From assembly GCA_025890175.1 (NCBI GenBank), contig JANPYM010000005.1, positions 268,505 through 332,504 of the forward strand: a DNA stretch of 64,000 bases, in the 5' to 3' direction. A model generated the notes under the pieces. That model saw only the letters and a program-made list of their open reading frames with translations, did not search any database and had not been told where the DNA came from. Shown here one piece after another: positions 12,043 to 25,688 of this stretch. Position 1 is the first letter of the stretch, and every line of letters begins with the position of its first letter. A program made the position numbers and the translations under genes. Source of the DNA: Ciborinia camelliae. Lineage: Eukaryota; Ascomycota; Leotiomycetes; Helotiales; Sclerotiniaceae.

Positions 12043-13734
12043 GATTTATATAAAAATCAATTGTAATCAATGAGATAGGATTGTGTGATTTCTCACACAA
12101 TTTTCCAAGATATCTAAGATATGAGAAGATTATCTGTATCTTCTATTGGCAGTTAGTTATACGATGTTTTTTCTTTCTATACATTTTTGCGAAAAAGAGA
12201 TTGAAGAACAATAGTAAGGAACAATAGGAAGCAAATGGCTCAAGATTCGAGAACGAAATTCTTCATTTTATTGTAAGAAATAAAGAAAAATTAATGTTTT
12301 GATGCCCCCCTGTATGAGGCATGATATATTCCTTTGTGCTACGGACTTTATGTTGACAACGCTTTCCACTTTTGTCTTTGTTCAAGGTAGGTAGTCAGGT
12401 TTAAGATTGTCCGGTATATCAAGGAATGCCCCATAATCTCATAACAAATATCGGTATCAAGCAAAGACAAATCCGGTTCAATCTATTAAATCCAGAGCCA
12501 TAATACTCCTCAATTAAATTAATCTATGTCATTCTAACAGACCGCAATGAGCCTAATCAAGTTTTAGATCCTCGCATATACACATGATATTCTTCCAATG
12601 GTCCCAGCCTTAGCACTGAAGTTTGGATATCGTGAAATTTATCGGGCGCGAGACATTGACATAGCCCTAAGGGGCGCATAGAAGCAGTCTCGGTAAAATT
12701 GCAGTAGCCGAGGATGATTTGTTCCTAATTAAGTAGCACTCAAAATTCAGTGAACAGGTGTGTCCAGGATATATCTACTCAATCTCACAAAGAATTAACT
12801 TCTCATGATCACTTGCAAGCATTGAGCGGAATTACAAAATCAAGACTTTACTTTCGATATTTCCAAGCCCTTCACTCACAAGGAAGTGTAGAAAGCTCGT
12901 AACCGATGAGAAAAATCAATGTATTACAATAGGTAATCTTCTTTGAAGCCATAATTTGAAGAAAACGCTTCTGTAGGTAACGACTTCAGCAAGCATTGCA
13001 ACTATCATCAACATGGCCGATTAAATCATCTCTGCATATGACATATAGCAACGTTGATCACGTAGGATACACATACCGAAACTTTTTAGCTTCTCGATAC
13101 AACCCCAAATGGTTTTCCAACCCAACATCATATCATTATATATCACATTCCCAATTCCAGAAACTCCAACAAAACTGCAAGCCAAAGAAAATATATAACA
13201 ACCAAATCTCAATATCCCCCAAAATTCCTCCCCCCATCTTTATCTTTATATTCGTAAGAGCACGAAAGAATTTATAGCACGATAGATATTTGAAAATTTT
13301 CCAATAATTACCTACCTACCTACCGAGCGAGAGCTTTGAAATTTTTGCTCAAGTCTTAATCCAATATGCAGATACATAGATGCATGCATAATACCCACCA
13401 ATGGTGAAGTTCTACCTTTCTAGTGCCAGAATGTATATTCTGTGAGGCGAGAAAAAGATCAAAGAATAAACAGCATCAATGGCATATAAAGAACGAGTAG
13501 TAGCAGCGATGAGAAGAAAATTGGCCATTAAGATATTGTATGTATGTACATGACTGCCAAAATATCCTTCGAAAAAAAAAGGGGTAGGTACCGGTAATCC
13601 GAGTACGAATACGAAGTTCATATCCGTATCCACATCCTAGGTATGCGAAGCTAGCTAAGCTAAGCTAAGCTAAGCTATAGTACTAAACCAGTTCTATTAG
13701 GCGAACCAAATTTCACCCGGATTCGATTCTCAAT
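12043..13734. other. intergenic between monooxygenase and AT block
   Basis: No supported gene. The left end is the likely promoter of the minus-strand monooxygenase. Small repeats are present: CCTACCTACC at about 13311-13322 and five AAGCT-type units at about 13652-13677. Confidence 0.5.
13652..13677. repeat. short AAGCT tandem repeat
   Basis: GCTAA/AAGCT pentamers are repeated about five times just left of the AT-rich block. Confidence 0.8.
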
Positions 13735-15010
13735 ACTATTCTTTTCAATTTTAATTATTAAATCAATTTTTAATTATTTATTAATATAAATTTGATAAAA
13801 TTAAAATCTTAATATTTATTTTGATAAAATGAAAATTTTATATACATAGCCCTTTCCAATTCTTTAATATTTAGTATATCAATTATTTGTTACAATATAG
13901 GTTTTAATTTTTTTTTGATATATTAGTTTTCAAATTAATAAATAATAAATTATTTAATATATTTTAAATTATTTGTAAATAAAATTTTAGTTTTTATTAA
14001 ATATATTTCGATTTACTTTTATTAATAATAACGTTAGGGAATATTTCAAATATATATATTTTTAAATATCATTATATGTGTTTAATAGAATTAAAATCAG
14101 AAAAATAAGGAGGCTAGTTTTCTATTAATAAAATGTTTTATTTTTGAAATTATATTTTGATTTTATATACACAATAGATTGAAACATTATTCTGTATAAA
14201 CTGATATTCAAAATCTAATTTTTTAAATATAGAAACTATTTTTTTTTTTGAATACTTTAATATATAAATTAATACTATACCTATATTTTTTTGTTTTAAA
14301 ATTTTTATTTATAATATAAAGATTGCTTTTTTTAATATTACAAAAACTTTTTTATACTATAATTTTTATATTCTTGTTTGTTCTATACATTTGAATTATA
14401 TTTTGATTCTATTTTTGTACTAAAAAACAAAAAATCTATTCGATATATTTTCTTTGCTTTTTTTTTATAGAACACTTATCAAACTAAAAAATTAAATCCC
14501 ATTTTTTTATTATAAAACTTTTTATATTTAAATATTATATAAATCGTTTAAATGTATATACCTCTATCAATAAAAGCCTTTTTCTAATTTTTCAATTAAA
14601 AACTTTATTTATTTTAAGGATTTTTTTAATAATAATAATATTACAATTTAATTTATATACTTTTTTTGTTTTTTTATATATAAATTTAAAATTTAATTAT
14701 ATATAATGTAACAAAATTCGTTTGTTTTATTTAATATATACTTTTTTGTAAATCTTTTTAAATAAAAACGTTTTTTCGTTATATATTACGTTTTGCTTTA
14801 TAATATAAAAAATTGTAAATAAAAAGATTTCGATATTTTTATCAATTCATACAAATTTAATATTCTTCTAAATTTTTTTTACAATTTTGTTATATATATA
14901 TATACTAAAATATTTAAAAGTTATTTTATTTAAATTAATTAACCTTAAAAAAATATATAATATTAATATATTTAATAAATAAATTAAAAAGAGAAGGAAT
15001 GTGTTTAAAA
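13735..15010. repeat. AT-rich block, probably RIP-eroded
   Basis: Base composition drops abruptly to nearly pure A and T, with homopolymer T and A runs and stop codons in all frames, and returns to normal near 15010. This is the look of sequence degraded by repeat-induced point mutation. Unlike the large island at 18.4-36.1 kb, I could not match it to LTRs or find protein relics, so its origin is unknown. Confidence 0.7.
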
Positions 15011-15170
15011 AAAATTGCATTTTATAAGGTTTCACCTAATATAAATGGAGGGGTACTGTATGTACACCCTAGCTTACTATTACGACCAATAACCACCCAC
15101 GCACAAAGCATTAAGCATTAAGCATTAAGCCATAAGCCATAAGCCATAAGCGCCTCCCGCAAAAAACAAT
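15011..15170. other. 3' flank with short tandem heptamers
   Basis: Between the AT block and the lactonase-like stop codon there are runs of GCATTAA and GCCATAA heptamers (about 15107-15151). Confidence 0.7.
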
Positions 15171-16607
15171 CTACTCATCCCAAACGACACAAACGACCTG
15201 GCCGGCAATATCAATAGCGGCGACGATATCCAAGCTCTTACCGGTGTCAACATCTCTCTGAATGATGACGACGCGACCATCATTCTGCAAGCCGACGGCG
15301 ACCAAATCACCGGCCTTGTTGATGGAGAATTGACGGGCGAAGCTGCCGCCCGCCGCATCGATCGAGATAAGGGAGAAGTTGCCGTTGGTGTGGTCGAGGG
15401 AATAGGTGAGGATGGAGTCCGAGGGGATGGTCGTGGTGGAATTGGTGGGGTCGGGGATCGTGAAGTGCGTGTCGTTGCGTTGGGAGATGATCATGAAGTT
15501 GTTGTCGGGCTGTGGGGGGTGGGTGGGTGCGTTAGTTGGTTTATATGATTCCCCGGTGCGTGGCAAAATTCACAGGACACATAAATAAATGTATGAAAGA
15601 GAAGGAAGGAAGGAAGAAAGGAAGGGGAAAGAAAAGAATTCATGAAAAAAGCCAAAAAAACAAAAAAACAAAAAAACATACCGTAACCTTAATACCCGCC
15701 GCGGCACTATAAAACTGCAATGTCTCCCCTGGGGTCGTAGTCTCCAAAAGACTGCGTTCATACTTGACCTCGAAGCTCAAGGTATTATTCTTCTCATAGG
15801 TAACCTCATAGGCGATGAGTTGATTAGTCAACTGACAGACGAGGTAAAAGTAAGTCGCGTCGTCGGTGACGAGCCAGCTGCCATGACGAGGACCACTTCC
15901 GGTTGGAGTTTTAAGCGAATCGAGCTGTTCGAGGAGTTTGGTCTCCTGGTTGATGTAATAGAGATGGACGAGATCGGCGCCTAGATCGGGGGCGAGCACG
16001 AAGGATTCCGTGGGGTCGGTGATGGCTTCGTGCGGATGCGGGGCCGTTTCGTAGAGGGGGTCTGCGCCGGGAGTGGCGAGGGTGTAGGTGAAGGTTTGGA
16101 GGGGGGACATGTCGCTTGCCGAGGTGATGTTGAGACTTCCCACGGCGCTTGAGGAGCTATGGGGGTTTTTTGGTTAGCATGCATAAGATCTATATTATAA
16201 TAGTAGCGGTATATATGAGAGGGAATATCTTACAAATAAGCAAGAGCCAGCGCAGTATTATTAGCATACATAACGGTGGACGCCGCACCAACTGGTGTCT
16301 CGATCCTATCCAATGCGACTAATGAACCATCGGATTGAATTTGCAAAGAATTGACCGTTCCATTTTTGGCCGAGATACCTCTATCCGCGCAGAACAAAAC
16401 ATCACGCTCGTGATCCAGGGTAAGCCACGAAGGATTAGCCGTGCAAGCGGTCGACGTAGCGACCAAATCCAGCGAGTAGTCACCGGAGGAAGCTTCAGTC
16501 AGAGACAGAGTGCTAACGGTGCCGGCATACGAAGCCGCGAAGAGTCTGTAGGCGAGGGCCTGCGAGCTGGCGAACGCGAGGATGAGGGAACTGGAGGACG
16601 TCAACAT
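15171..16607 (-). CDS. secreted lactonase-type beta-propeller
   Basis: Member of the seven-bladed propeller lactonase family, which includes 6-phosphogluconolactonase of the YbhE type and fungal carboxy-cis,cis-muconate cyclase. Exons are 16607-16234, 16156-15682 and 15509-15171. The 77-nt intron starts GTAAGA and the 172-nt intron starts GTATGT and ends CCCCCCACAG. The joined frame gives 395 residues. A signal peptide is visible at residues 1-19 (MLTSSSSLILAFASSQALA), so the protein is likely secreted. Typical propeller strands include GPRHGSWLVTDD, where the HG/PRH context matches the family's conserved PRH segment. Whether it hydrolyses a lactone or cyclises muconate cannot be told here. 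The second intron contains an unusual repetitive run of GTTTTTTT units. No neighbouring aromatic-catabolism genes are present. Confidence 0.85.
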
Positions 16608-18371
16608 ATTGAAAGGCGGGATGAGGTCAGGAGGAGGAAATGGAATTTGGCTATCTCGTGAAGGGTTCCAGGTTCAGGATTCCTTTCTCTCCTTATATAA
16701 GAAACTTATGACAAGACCGCTACTATCGGGATGTATGCAGACTAGACCCAACATCTGCATGCTTGGAAAAGCTTAAATGCCTTTATCATCCATCCCATCA
16801 CCCCATGCATGCGGAAAGGGTCTCGGGAGACGAGTTAAACCGAAACCTAAAGTGTCTACAGAGTCAAGACAAGCATGCTCGCGAAAACTTTATCGATGGA
16901 GGATTCATTTTAGTCGAGATTCGGTCCAACTTCAGTTAACTACACTATAGGGATTTACAGGGGATAGGAAATTGGATTAAGAGAGTATGTATATTAAATC
17001 ATGCTAAACCACCACCTAAGCTATATGCCCCGAAAGGCGAAAGGCGAAAAGTCACCATTTAACACATAACATATATACCCATTCCAGCTTAAAACCCAAA
17101 CCTCGAGGTCATCACAGTAGGTAGGTATACAAACACCCTCCGACCCTATAAATTCCAAATTCCAAATTCCAATCTCCAACATCCATCATCCATCCCCAAT
17201 TCCCAATTCCCAAATCCCCCAAAGTTAAACCCAAAGTCCACCTTGAGCTTAATAAGCCTTCTTATACTAAATTACCAATATACTGATACTATATACGCAA
17301 ACCTTAACTTTGATTAGGTAGGTAGGTCGGCCCATCCATCTATAGGGAGTAAAGTTTAAAGCTACCCAGGGTAGGTAGATGGTAGATACGGTCGGGTATG
17401 CGGTCGCCATATGTATATATATATGAAATGAAATGATATGGTATGATAAGTATGCTGAGTGGGAGATCCTTCTACGTTAAAAAGATAGAGGTTAGAGGTG
17501 GACGTTAGAAGTTATAAAAAGCAGAAGGAGAAGGAGAAGGAGAGATTTCGGAGGGAGTATTTTAGATTGGAGGTTATATTTTCTCAGGTTATATTTTCTC
17601 GAGTTCGAGCCTAGGTATGTAGTCTCTATAGAACCGAACACCCATGAACCCATTCATAACAATGAAGAAGCGGAAAGACGGGAGGTTGGGATAGCAGGAT
17701 CATCCCAGCCGGGACTTGGGACTGGCGGGGGCGTAGCGGGGGCATAGTGGGGGCCGAGTGGGGCGGGGTATGGAAGGGGGAAGTTAAGTTTTTTGAGGTT
17801 CTGAGGGGAGTTGAAAGTTGAAGGTTGAGGTTTGAGGTTGAGAAGGGAACCCAGGGAACTTATAGGGAACTCAGGGAACTTATAGGGTCCCTAAGAAGGG
17901 AACTTCGGGGAGGTATGAGCCTTTTTCCTAATACTGTATTCACCACCCGATAAGAAGGGAAATAGATTAGAACCCCAACTACCGACCGATCGATCAATCA
18001 ATATTACGGTGTAGGACTCACTTACTCGACATGGAGCTTGGAGCTTCAGAGCACCCGGTGGAGGTGAAGAGAGAAGAGAAGATGACGATGGTGATGAGAT
18101 AGTAGGCTGGCTAGCTGGCTGGCGGCTGGTTATAATTTGATTAATTAATATATTAATATGAATATAGAGTAGACTTTAGATAAAGTACCGTACCGGCCGG
18201 TACTGTATTATACTGTATTAACTGCACTGTATTGGAAACTGTATTGGAAACTGTAGGGAATATATATATATATATAAAGCGTATGGAGTGGAGGTATGGA
18301 TGACTCCGAAGGTTAGGTTGTGTTTCAAATACCGAATGGTGGTGGGATTTTGTGAACGTCATATTATATAT
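16608..18371. other. intergenic, many short repeats, no gene
   Basis: Promoter side of the lactonase-like gene, followed by low-complexity sequence: TTCCAAATTCC repeats (17151-17200), GGTAGGTAGGT (17318-17328), GGAGAAGGAGAAGG (17525-17540), and GGGAACTTATAGGGAAC repeats (17845-17890). A CTGTATTGGAAA repeat lies at about 18220-18255. No domain-bearing frame was found. Confidence 0.5.
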
Positions 18372-18441
18372 GGCAAATACCTGAAATTTTGATACCCCAA
18401 TTAGCATAGAAACTTTCCATTTCGACCTCAAATAGCATATA
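18372..18441 (+). repeat. left terminal inverted repeat
   Basis: Inverted partner of 36284-36366. It is less AT-mutated than the right arm and keeps CG-containing words such as TTTCGACCTC. Confidence 0.65.
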
Positions 18442-18446
18442 TTGCT
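18442..18446. repeat. target-site duplication of gypsy A (left)
   Basis: TTGCT directly precedes the 5' LTR and is found again at 36141-36145, directly after the last base of the 3' LTR. Confidence 0.85.
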
Positions 18447-18796
18447 TATTACGGATCTAAAGGCAATAAAAACAAAAAAGATACCTAGACATAGAATTTA
18501 GGCTTAAAGCTGATATATTAATGATCGCTAGTGTTCGATGTTGATTGATAGCAAATTTTTAGTATAATGTTTAATTTGTAAAATATTAATATATATAAAA
18601 TAGGTTTATATAATTAAACAAAAAAGGTTTTGAAAATTTGTAAAACTTTATATTAAATAGGATATTATTATTTAAATAATAATTAATAATATATTATTAA
18701 TTATTTAAAAGATAATAAAAATTTTATTTAAAAAATAATAAAAAGTTTTAAAATTATTATTAATTTAATTAATTTTTTATATTTTTTATTTTAATA
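18447..18796 (+). repeat. 5' LTR of element A
   Basis: About 350 bp. It begins TATTACGGATCTAAAG (the usual TG start changed to TA) and ends TTTTAATA (CA changed to TA). It aligns with the LTRs at 27966-28316 and 35650-35999. Confidence 0.85.
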
Positions 18797-19217
18797 ATTT
18801 TTTTTATTTTATTTAAAAAATAATTTATTAATTAAATTAATAATATTTAAAATAATATTAAAAACAAAAAATATTTTTATATTTATTTAATAAAATATTA
18901 AAATTGATAATATATAAAGTAATATTATTAGTAAATTTTATATGTATTAGTAAGATGTAAATTTTTTTTTTAGGGTTTAAAAAATTTTTAAAAAAAAATT
19001 TTTATAATATTTTAGAATAATAAATATAAAATATAAAAAATAATATAAAAATTATAAATAAAATTATAATTCGATTTATTTAAATATAAAAAATTATTGG
19101 GATATTAATAATTTTTAATAATATATTATTTATTTGTTTTAAATCAAATATTAGATTTTTAAAGTTTCAAAAGTTATTTTGATATAAAAAAACGAATATT
19201 TTTTAAATAAAAATTTT

Positions 19218-20901
19218 TTTTTTTTAAATTAAAATAATATTTTGAAATAATAATAAATATTATTTTTTTATTAATATTTAAAAAATAAATTATATAATAT
19301 AATATTTTAAAAAACGTTTTTTAATAATATAATATTAATTTATTAATATAATTTAATTAAATAATATTATATAAATAAAATTTAAAAAATATATATATAA
19401 TATAATTTTAAATAAAAAGAATTAATAATATATAATAATTATTTAAATATTAAAAATTAAATAATATTTAAAATAAAATATAAATAATTTTGTTTTTTAT
19501 TTAAATAATTTAAAAAAATATATAAAATATAAAATAAATAATATATATTATAAATAATTATTTATTAGTTTTTATTTTAATATAAATAAAAAAATATTTA
19601 AATTTTTTTAATAATTTAAAATTTAAAAAAAAATTTAAAATTTAAAAAAAATTTATAAAATAAATATATAAATTAAAAAATATTAATTAAATATATTACT
19701 TTATTAATATTATAAATTATTATTTTAAAAAAATATATAATATTTTATTATATTATTTAAACTTTATTCGATTTTTTTACAAATTATAAAAAAGTAATAA
19801 AAATGTTATATTAACGAAATTTATTAAAATTAAAATAAAATTAAATTAAAAAATTATATAAAAAAATTAATTAATAAAAAAAATTTAATATTAAAAATAT
19901 TAAAAAAAATTAATAAAATATTATTAATATTAATAAATAAATTATTATATTATTATTTATAAAAATTTGTTTAAATATTAATATTATTAAAAAAAATATT
20001 TTGGAAAAAATTATTTTGAAAAAAAAATAAATTTATATTAATAAAAAAATATCAAATTTTTTTGATAAAAGATAATGAAATATATTAATAGAAAAATAAT
20101 AAGATTTAATAATTATTTTAAATATTTTTGTAATTTTAAATTTAAATAAAAAAAAATATATTATTATTATTATTATTATTATATTTAAATTAAAATATTA
20201 ATTAATAATATTTTACTATTTTATTAATTTGAATATTTAAATTAATATAATTTAATAAAATAAATATATTAAATAAAATTAAAAATTTATATTAAGAAAA
20301 AATATACTTTTAATATTTATATTAAAAATTTATATTCCTATTTATAAAAATTATTAATTTATTATAAAAATAATAAATATATTAAAAAATAAAAAAATAT
20401 ATATTTATTAATTTATTTTAATTATTTTAGATTTTTTTTATATAAATATAATTCTAAATTTTTTATAATTAAAAATAATAAATTTTAAAATTAATTAATA
20501 ATTAACAAAATTTTGTTTTCGATTTAATTTAGAATTTATTAAAATTATTTTAATGTAAAAAATTTATTAAAAAATAAATAAAAAAATATAAATTTTAATT
20601 TTATAATTAAATTAAATATTTAATTTTAAAATAATATAAATAAAATATAGGATTTTTATTTTAAAGATTTTTGGTATTTTAAATAAATACAAAAATTTAA
20701 AATAAATTTTTTTAAAAAAAAAAAATGAATTATTATTTAATTATTATTTAATAAAATATCGAATTAAATTAAAATTAAATATTATTTTTTTATAAAATTT
20801 AATATATATTTTTTTAAAAAAAAAATTATTAATTTTAAAAAAATATTTAAAAAAATATTAATCAAAAAAATAAATTTATTATTTAATAAACTTTATTAAA
20901 A
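19218..20901 (+). repeat. duplicated gap flank, copy 1
   Basis: Nearly identical to 20912-22594 on the other side of a 10-N gap. The two copies differ only by a few single-base indels, mostly in homopolymers. Element B has this segment once. This looks like two overlapping contig ends that were not merged. Confidence 0.9.
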
Positions 20902-20911
20902 NNNNNNNNNN
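20902..20911. other. assembly gap (10 N)
   Basis: A run of ten N with duplicated sequence on either side. Confidence 1.
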
Positions 20912-22594
20912 TTTTTTTTAAATTAAAATAATATTTTGAAATAATAATAAATATTATTTTTTTATTAATATTTAAAAAATAAATTATATAATATAATATT
21001 TTAAAAAACGTTTTTTAATAATATAATATTAATTTATTAATATAATTTAATTAAATAATATTATATAAATAAAATTTAAAAAATATATATATAATATAAT
21101 TTTAAATAAAAAGAATTAATAATATATAATAATTATTTAAATATTAAAAATTAAATAATATTTAAAATAAAATATAAATAATTTTGTTTTTTATTTAAAT
21201 AATTTAAAAAAATATATAAAATATAAAATAAATAATATATATTATAAATAATTATTTATTAGTTTTTATTTTAATATAAATAAAAAAATATTTAAATTTT
21301 TTTAATAATTTAAAATTTAAAAAAAATTTAAAATTTAAAAAAAATTTATAAAATAAATATATAAATTAAAAAATATTAATTAAATATATTACTTTATTAA
21401 TATTATAAATTATTATTTTAAAAAAATATATAATATTTTATTATATTATTTAAACTTTATTCGATTTTTTTACAAATTATAAAAAAGTAATAAAAATGTT
21501 ATATTAACGAAATTTATTAAAATTAAAATAAAATTAAATTAAAAAATTATATAAAAAAATTAATTAATAAAAAAAATTTAATATTAAAAATATTAAAAAA
21601 AATTAATAAAATATTATTAATATTAATAAATAAATTATTATATTATTATTTATAAAAATTTGTTTAAATATTAATATTATTAAAAAAAATATTTTGGAAA
21701 AAATTATTTTGAAAAAAAAATAAATTTATATTAATAAAAAAATATCAAATTTTTTTGATAAAAAGATAATGAAATATATTAATAGAAAAATAATAAGATT
21801 TAATAATTATTTTAAATATTTTTGTAATTTTAAATTTAAATAAAAAAAAATATATTATTATTATTATTATTATTATATTTAAATTAAAATATTAATTAAT
21901 AATATTTTACTATTTTATTAATTTGAATATTTAAATTAATATAATTTAATAAAATAAATATATTAAATAAAATTAAAAATTTATATTAAGAAAAAATATA
22001 CTTTTAATATTTATATTAAAAATTTATATTCCTATTTATAAAAATTATTAATTTATTATAAAAATAATAAATATATTAAAAAATAAAAAAATATATATTT
22101 ATTAATTTATTTTAATTATTTTAGATTTTTTTTATATAAATATAATTCTAAATTTTTTATAATTAAAAATAATAAATTTTAAAATTAATTAATAATTAAC
22201 AAAATTTTGTTTTCGATTTAATTTAGATTTATTAAAATTATTTTAATGTAAAAAATTTATTAAAAAATAAATAAAAAAATATAAATTTTAATTTTATAAT
22301 TAAATTAAATATTTAATTTTAAAATAATATAAATAAAATATAGGATTTTTATTTTAAAGATTTTTGGTATTTTAAATAAATACAAAAATTTAAAATAAAT
22401 TTTTTTAAAAAAAAAAAATGAATTATTATTTAATTATTATTTAATAAAATATCGAATTAAATTAAAATTAAATATTATTTTTTTATAAAATTTAATATAT
22501 ATTTTTTTAAAAAAAAAATTATTAATTTTAAAAAAATATTTAAAAAAATATTAATCAAAAAAATAAATTTATTATTTAATAAACTTTATTAAAA
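20912..22594 (+). repeat. duplicated gap flank, copy 2
   Basis: Second copy of 19218-20901. After its end the sequence continues colinearly with element B (from about 30400). Confidence 0.9.
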
Positions 22595-25496
22595 CCTTAA
22601 TTATATTTATTTTAAAAAAAAATAAAGATTATTAATTATATATCAATTATAAAAAATTAAATTAAATAATTAAAAAAAATTAAATATTTTTATTTTTAAT
22701 TAATAAATTTTTTAATTAATTATAAAAAAATATTATTTTTATTAAATTAAATTTAAAAGATATATATTATCAAATTTAAATTTAAATAAAAAACAAATAA
22801 AAAATAATATTTTATATTTATTATAAATAATTTGAATATTTAATTATATTATTTGATTTTACAAATATTTTTGTTATTTTTTAAATTTATATTAATTAAA
22901 CTTTTATAAAATTAACAAATATTATATATATAATATATTTTAATAATATATTAATTTATTTAATAAATATTTAATAATATATTAATAATATTTATTAAAT
23001 ATTTAAAAAATTAATTGTTTATAAACTTTATATAAAATTTAAAAAATATATATTTAATAATAAAAAAATTAAATTTTTAAAATTTATAATATTAAATAAT
23101 AATATTATTATAAAATCTAATAAAATTAAAATTATTATTAAATAATTTATTTTTAATATTTTAAAAAAAATTTAAATTTTTTTAAATTTTATAAATTTTT
23201 ATTAATAATTTATTAAAAAATATTTGAAAATAATTAATAAAATAATAATATTATTTAAAAAAATTGAAAAAAAAAAAATTATAAATATTTTTTAAAATAT
23301 TAAAAACAATATTTATTATTATATCAATATTGTAATATTTTTAATTAAATTTTAAAATAATAATCAAAATAAATATATTAAGATTTGTTTTAAAATATAT
23401 ATTTTTTTAATTATTTAAAAAAAAAATCCGATTTAAAAAAATTATTGTAATAATATTTTATAATATTTTATTTTAAAAAATTAAATTTTATAAAATAATA
23501 TTATATAATTTATAATTAAAAATTATTAATAATATATATTATATTTTGTAAATAATAATATTATATTATAAATAATTGTTATATTATTATTATAAAAACA
23601 AATTATAATAATTTTTAATATTTTATAATTAAAAAAAAAATTAAATAATAAGTAAATCAAATAAATTAAAATATTTGTTATATATAATTTTAAAATTAAA
23701 TATAAAATCGAAAAATTAAATCCAATGAATAGATTATTAAGGCAATTAGATTATTTTAGTAATTTGAAAAGTAATAACAAAATATTTTTAATATTAAAAA
23801 ATAAATTAAAAAATATAATAATTTTAATTAAAATATATTATTATTTAAATATAAAATAATTATTTTTATAGAATATTATAAATCTTTTTTAAAAAAAAAA
23901 AAAATTGTTTATTTTTTTATAGTTTAAAAAGATTATTAATAAAGATTAATTATAAATAATTAATACTTTATCGAATAATTAATATTATAATCAAAAATAA
24001 AACAATATTAAATATTATATTAAAATTTATAAAGAATATTTTATTACAATTATAAAAATATAATAAATTTATAAAAAATAAAAAATATATTAAATAAAAA
24101 TAAAAATTTATTGAAAATATTTTATTATAATAAATAAATATTAAAGAAATAATTATTTATAATAAAACTATTTTTATATTATTAAATTTTGTTATAAAAA
24201 TAAAGATTTTAAAGGTTTATTATAATAATCTAATAAAAAAATATTAAAATATAAAAGAAATATTAAAAATATTAAAAAGAAAATATTTTTAATAAAATAT
24301 AAAAAAAAATATTAAAGAATATATTAAAATTTATATAATATATTAACGTTTAATAATAAGATATTATTAATTATATAATAAATTAAAAACATTTTTTTTT
24401 TTATAAAGCTTTAAAAAAAAAATAATTATAGATTTTATTATAAATTTATTTTTTTCAAAAATTGAAAAATATATTTATAATATAATTTTTATAATAATTA
24501 ATAAATTTACAAAATTAATAAAATATATATTTATTATTAAAATTATTAATTTATTTAAATTGATAAAAATATTATTTGTATATATATTTAAAAACTTTAA
24601 TATATTAAAAAATATTATTTTAAATAAAAAGCTATAATTTGCAAATCATTTTAAAAAAGTTTAATATTTTATTTTTACGTTTGTTAAAAATTATTAATAA
24701 TATTTTATTTTCAAATTAATAAACAAATTAAGTAATAAAACCAAAATTTTATATATTATATTATATATTATTTAAATTAAAAACAAAATAATTAAATATT
24801 ATTATTATTTTTAATAAAATTTATATATAATATTAATTGGTATAATATAATAAAAGAAATTTTATTTAAGGTAATATATAGTTTTTAATTTATATTTAAT
24901 TATATTAATAAAAATATTAATATAAAAAAGAAAACATTAATAACTTATAAAAAAATTAAAATTTTAATAAAAAAACAAAAAAAGTTTAAAAAATTTTAAT
25001 AAAAAATAATTACAAAAAAAATCCAAAAAAATATTTTAATAAAATATTGGTGATTTAATATTAATAATTTAATAATGTTTAATATAAAAAATATCAAATA
25101 ATTAAAATTTAAAAAAAAATTCTTAAAATAATTTATAGGATTATTTATAATTATTAATATTATTTTAAATAAATAATTATATAAATTGAAATTATTTTTT
25201 ATTTATAAAATATATAATATATTTTATATCTTTTTATTAAAATTATAGTATAAAAAAAAGAACATTATTAATCTATTGTTATTTAAAGAAATAAAAAAAA
25301 AACTAAAATACAAAATAAAAAAAATTCTAATATATTAAAAAAAAAAAAAAATATATAATATTTAATTTAATAAAAAAACTATATTTTATCAAAAAATATA
25401 TAGAAATTAAAAAAGAATCTTTGAAATTTAAATATAATTCTAAATAATTATTTTAACAAAAAAATATTATTAATATAATATTAACAAAAATAAATA

Positions 25497-25688
25497 AAAT
25501 ATTATAAATAAAAATAATTTTAAATAATTTATATATTATTACAAAAATATTATAAATAAAAATAATTTTGAATAATTTATATATTATTATAAAAATATTA
25601 TAAATAAAAACAATTTTAAATAATTTATATATTATTATAAAAATATTGTAAATCAAAATAATTATAAAGATTTGTATATTATCACAAA
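25497..25688 (+). repeat. 48-bp tandem repeat in element A
   Basis: About four consecutive copies of a 48-bp unit (AAAAATATTATAAATAAAAA plus 28 more bases). The length is a multiple of three, so the repeat may once have encoded a 16-residue protein repeat. Element B has the same array at 33342-33525. Confidence 0.8.

Noticed and set aside
19218..22594. A true 1.7-kb tandem duplication inside gypsy A
   Set aside because: Near identity, position exactly around a gap, and single occurrence in element B all favour an assembly error.
25453..25656. 68-codon minus-strand frame with 16-residue repeats
   Set aside because: It lies inside AT-only retroelement sequence and simply reads the 48-bp tandem repeat on the opposite strand; the integrase frame shows the coding strand is plus.
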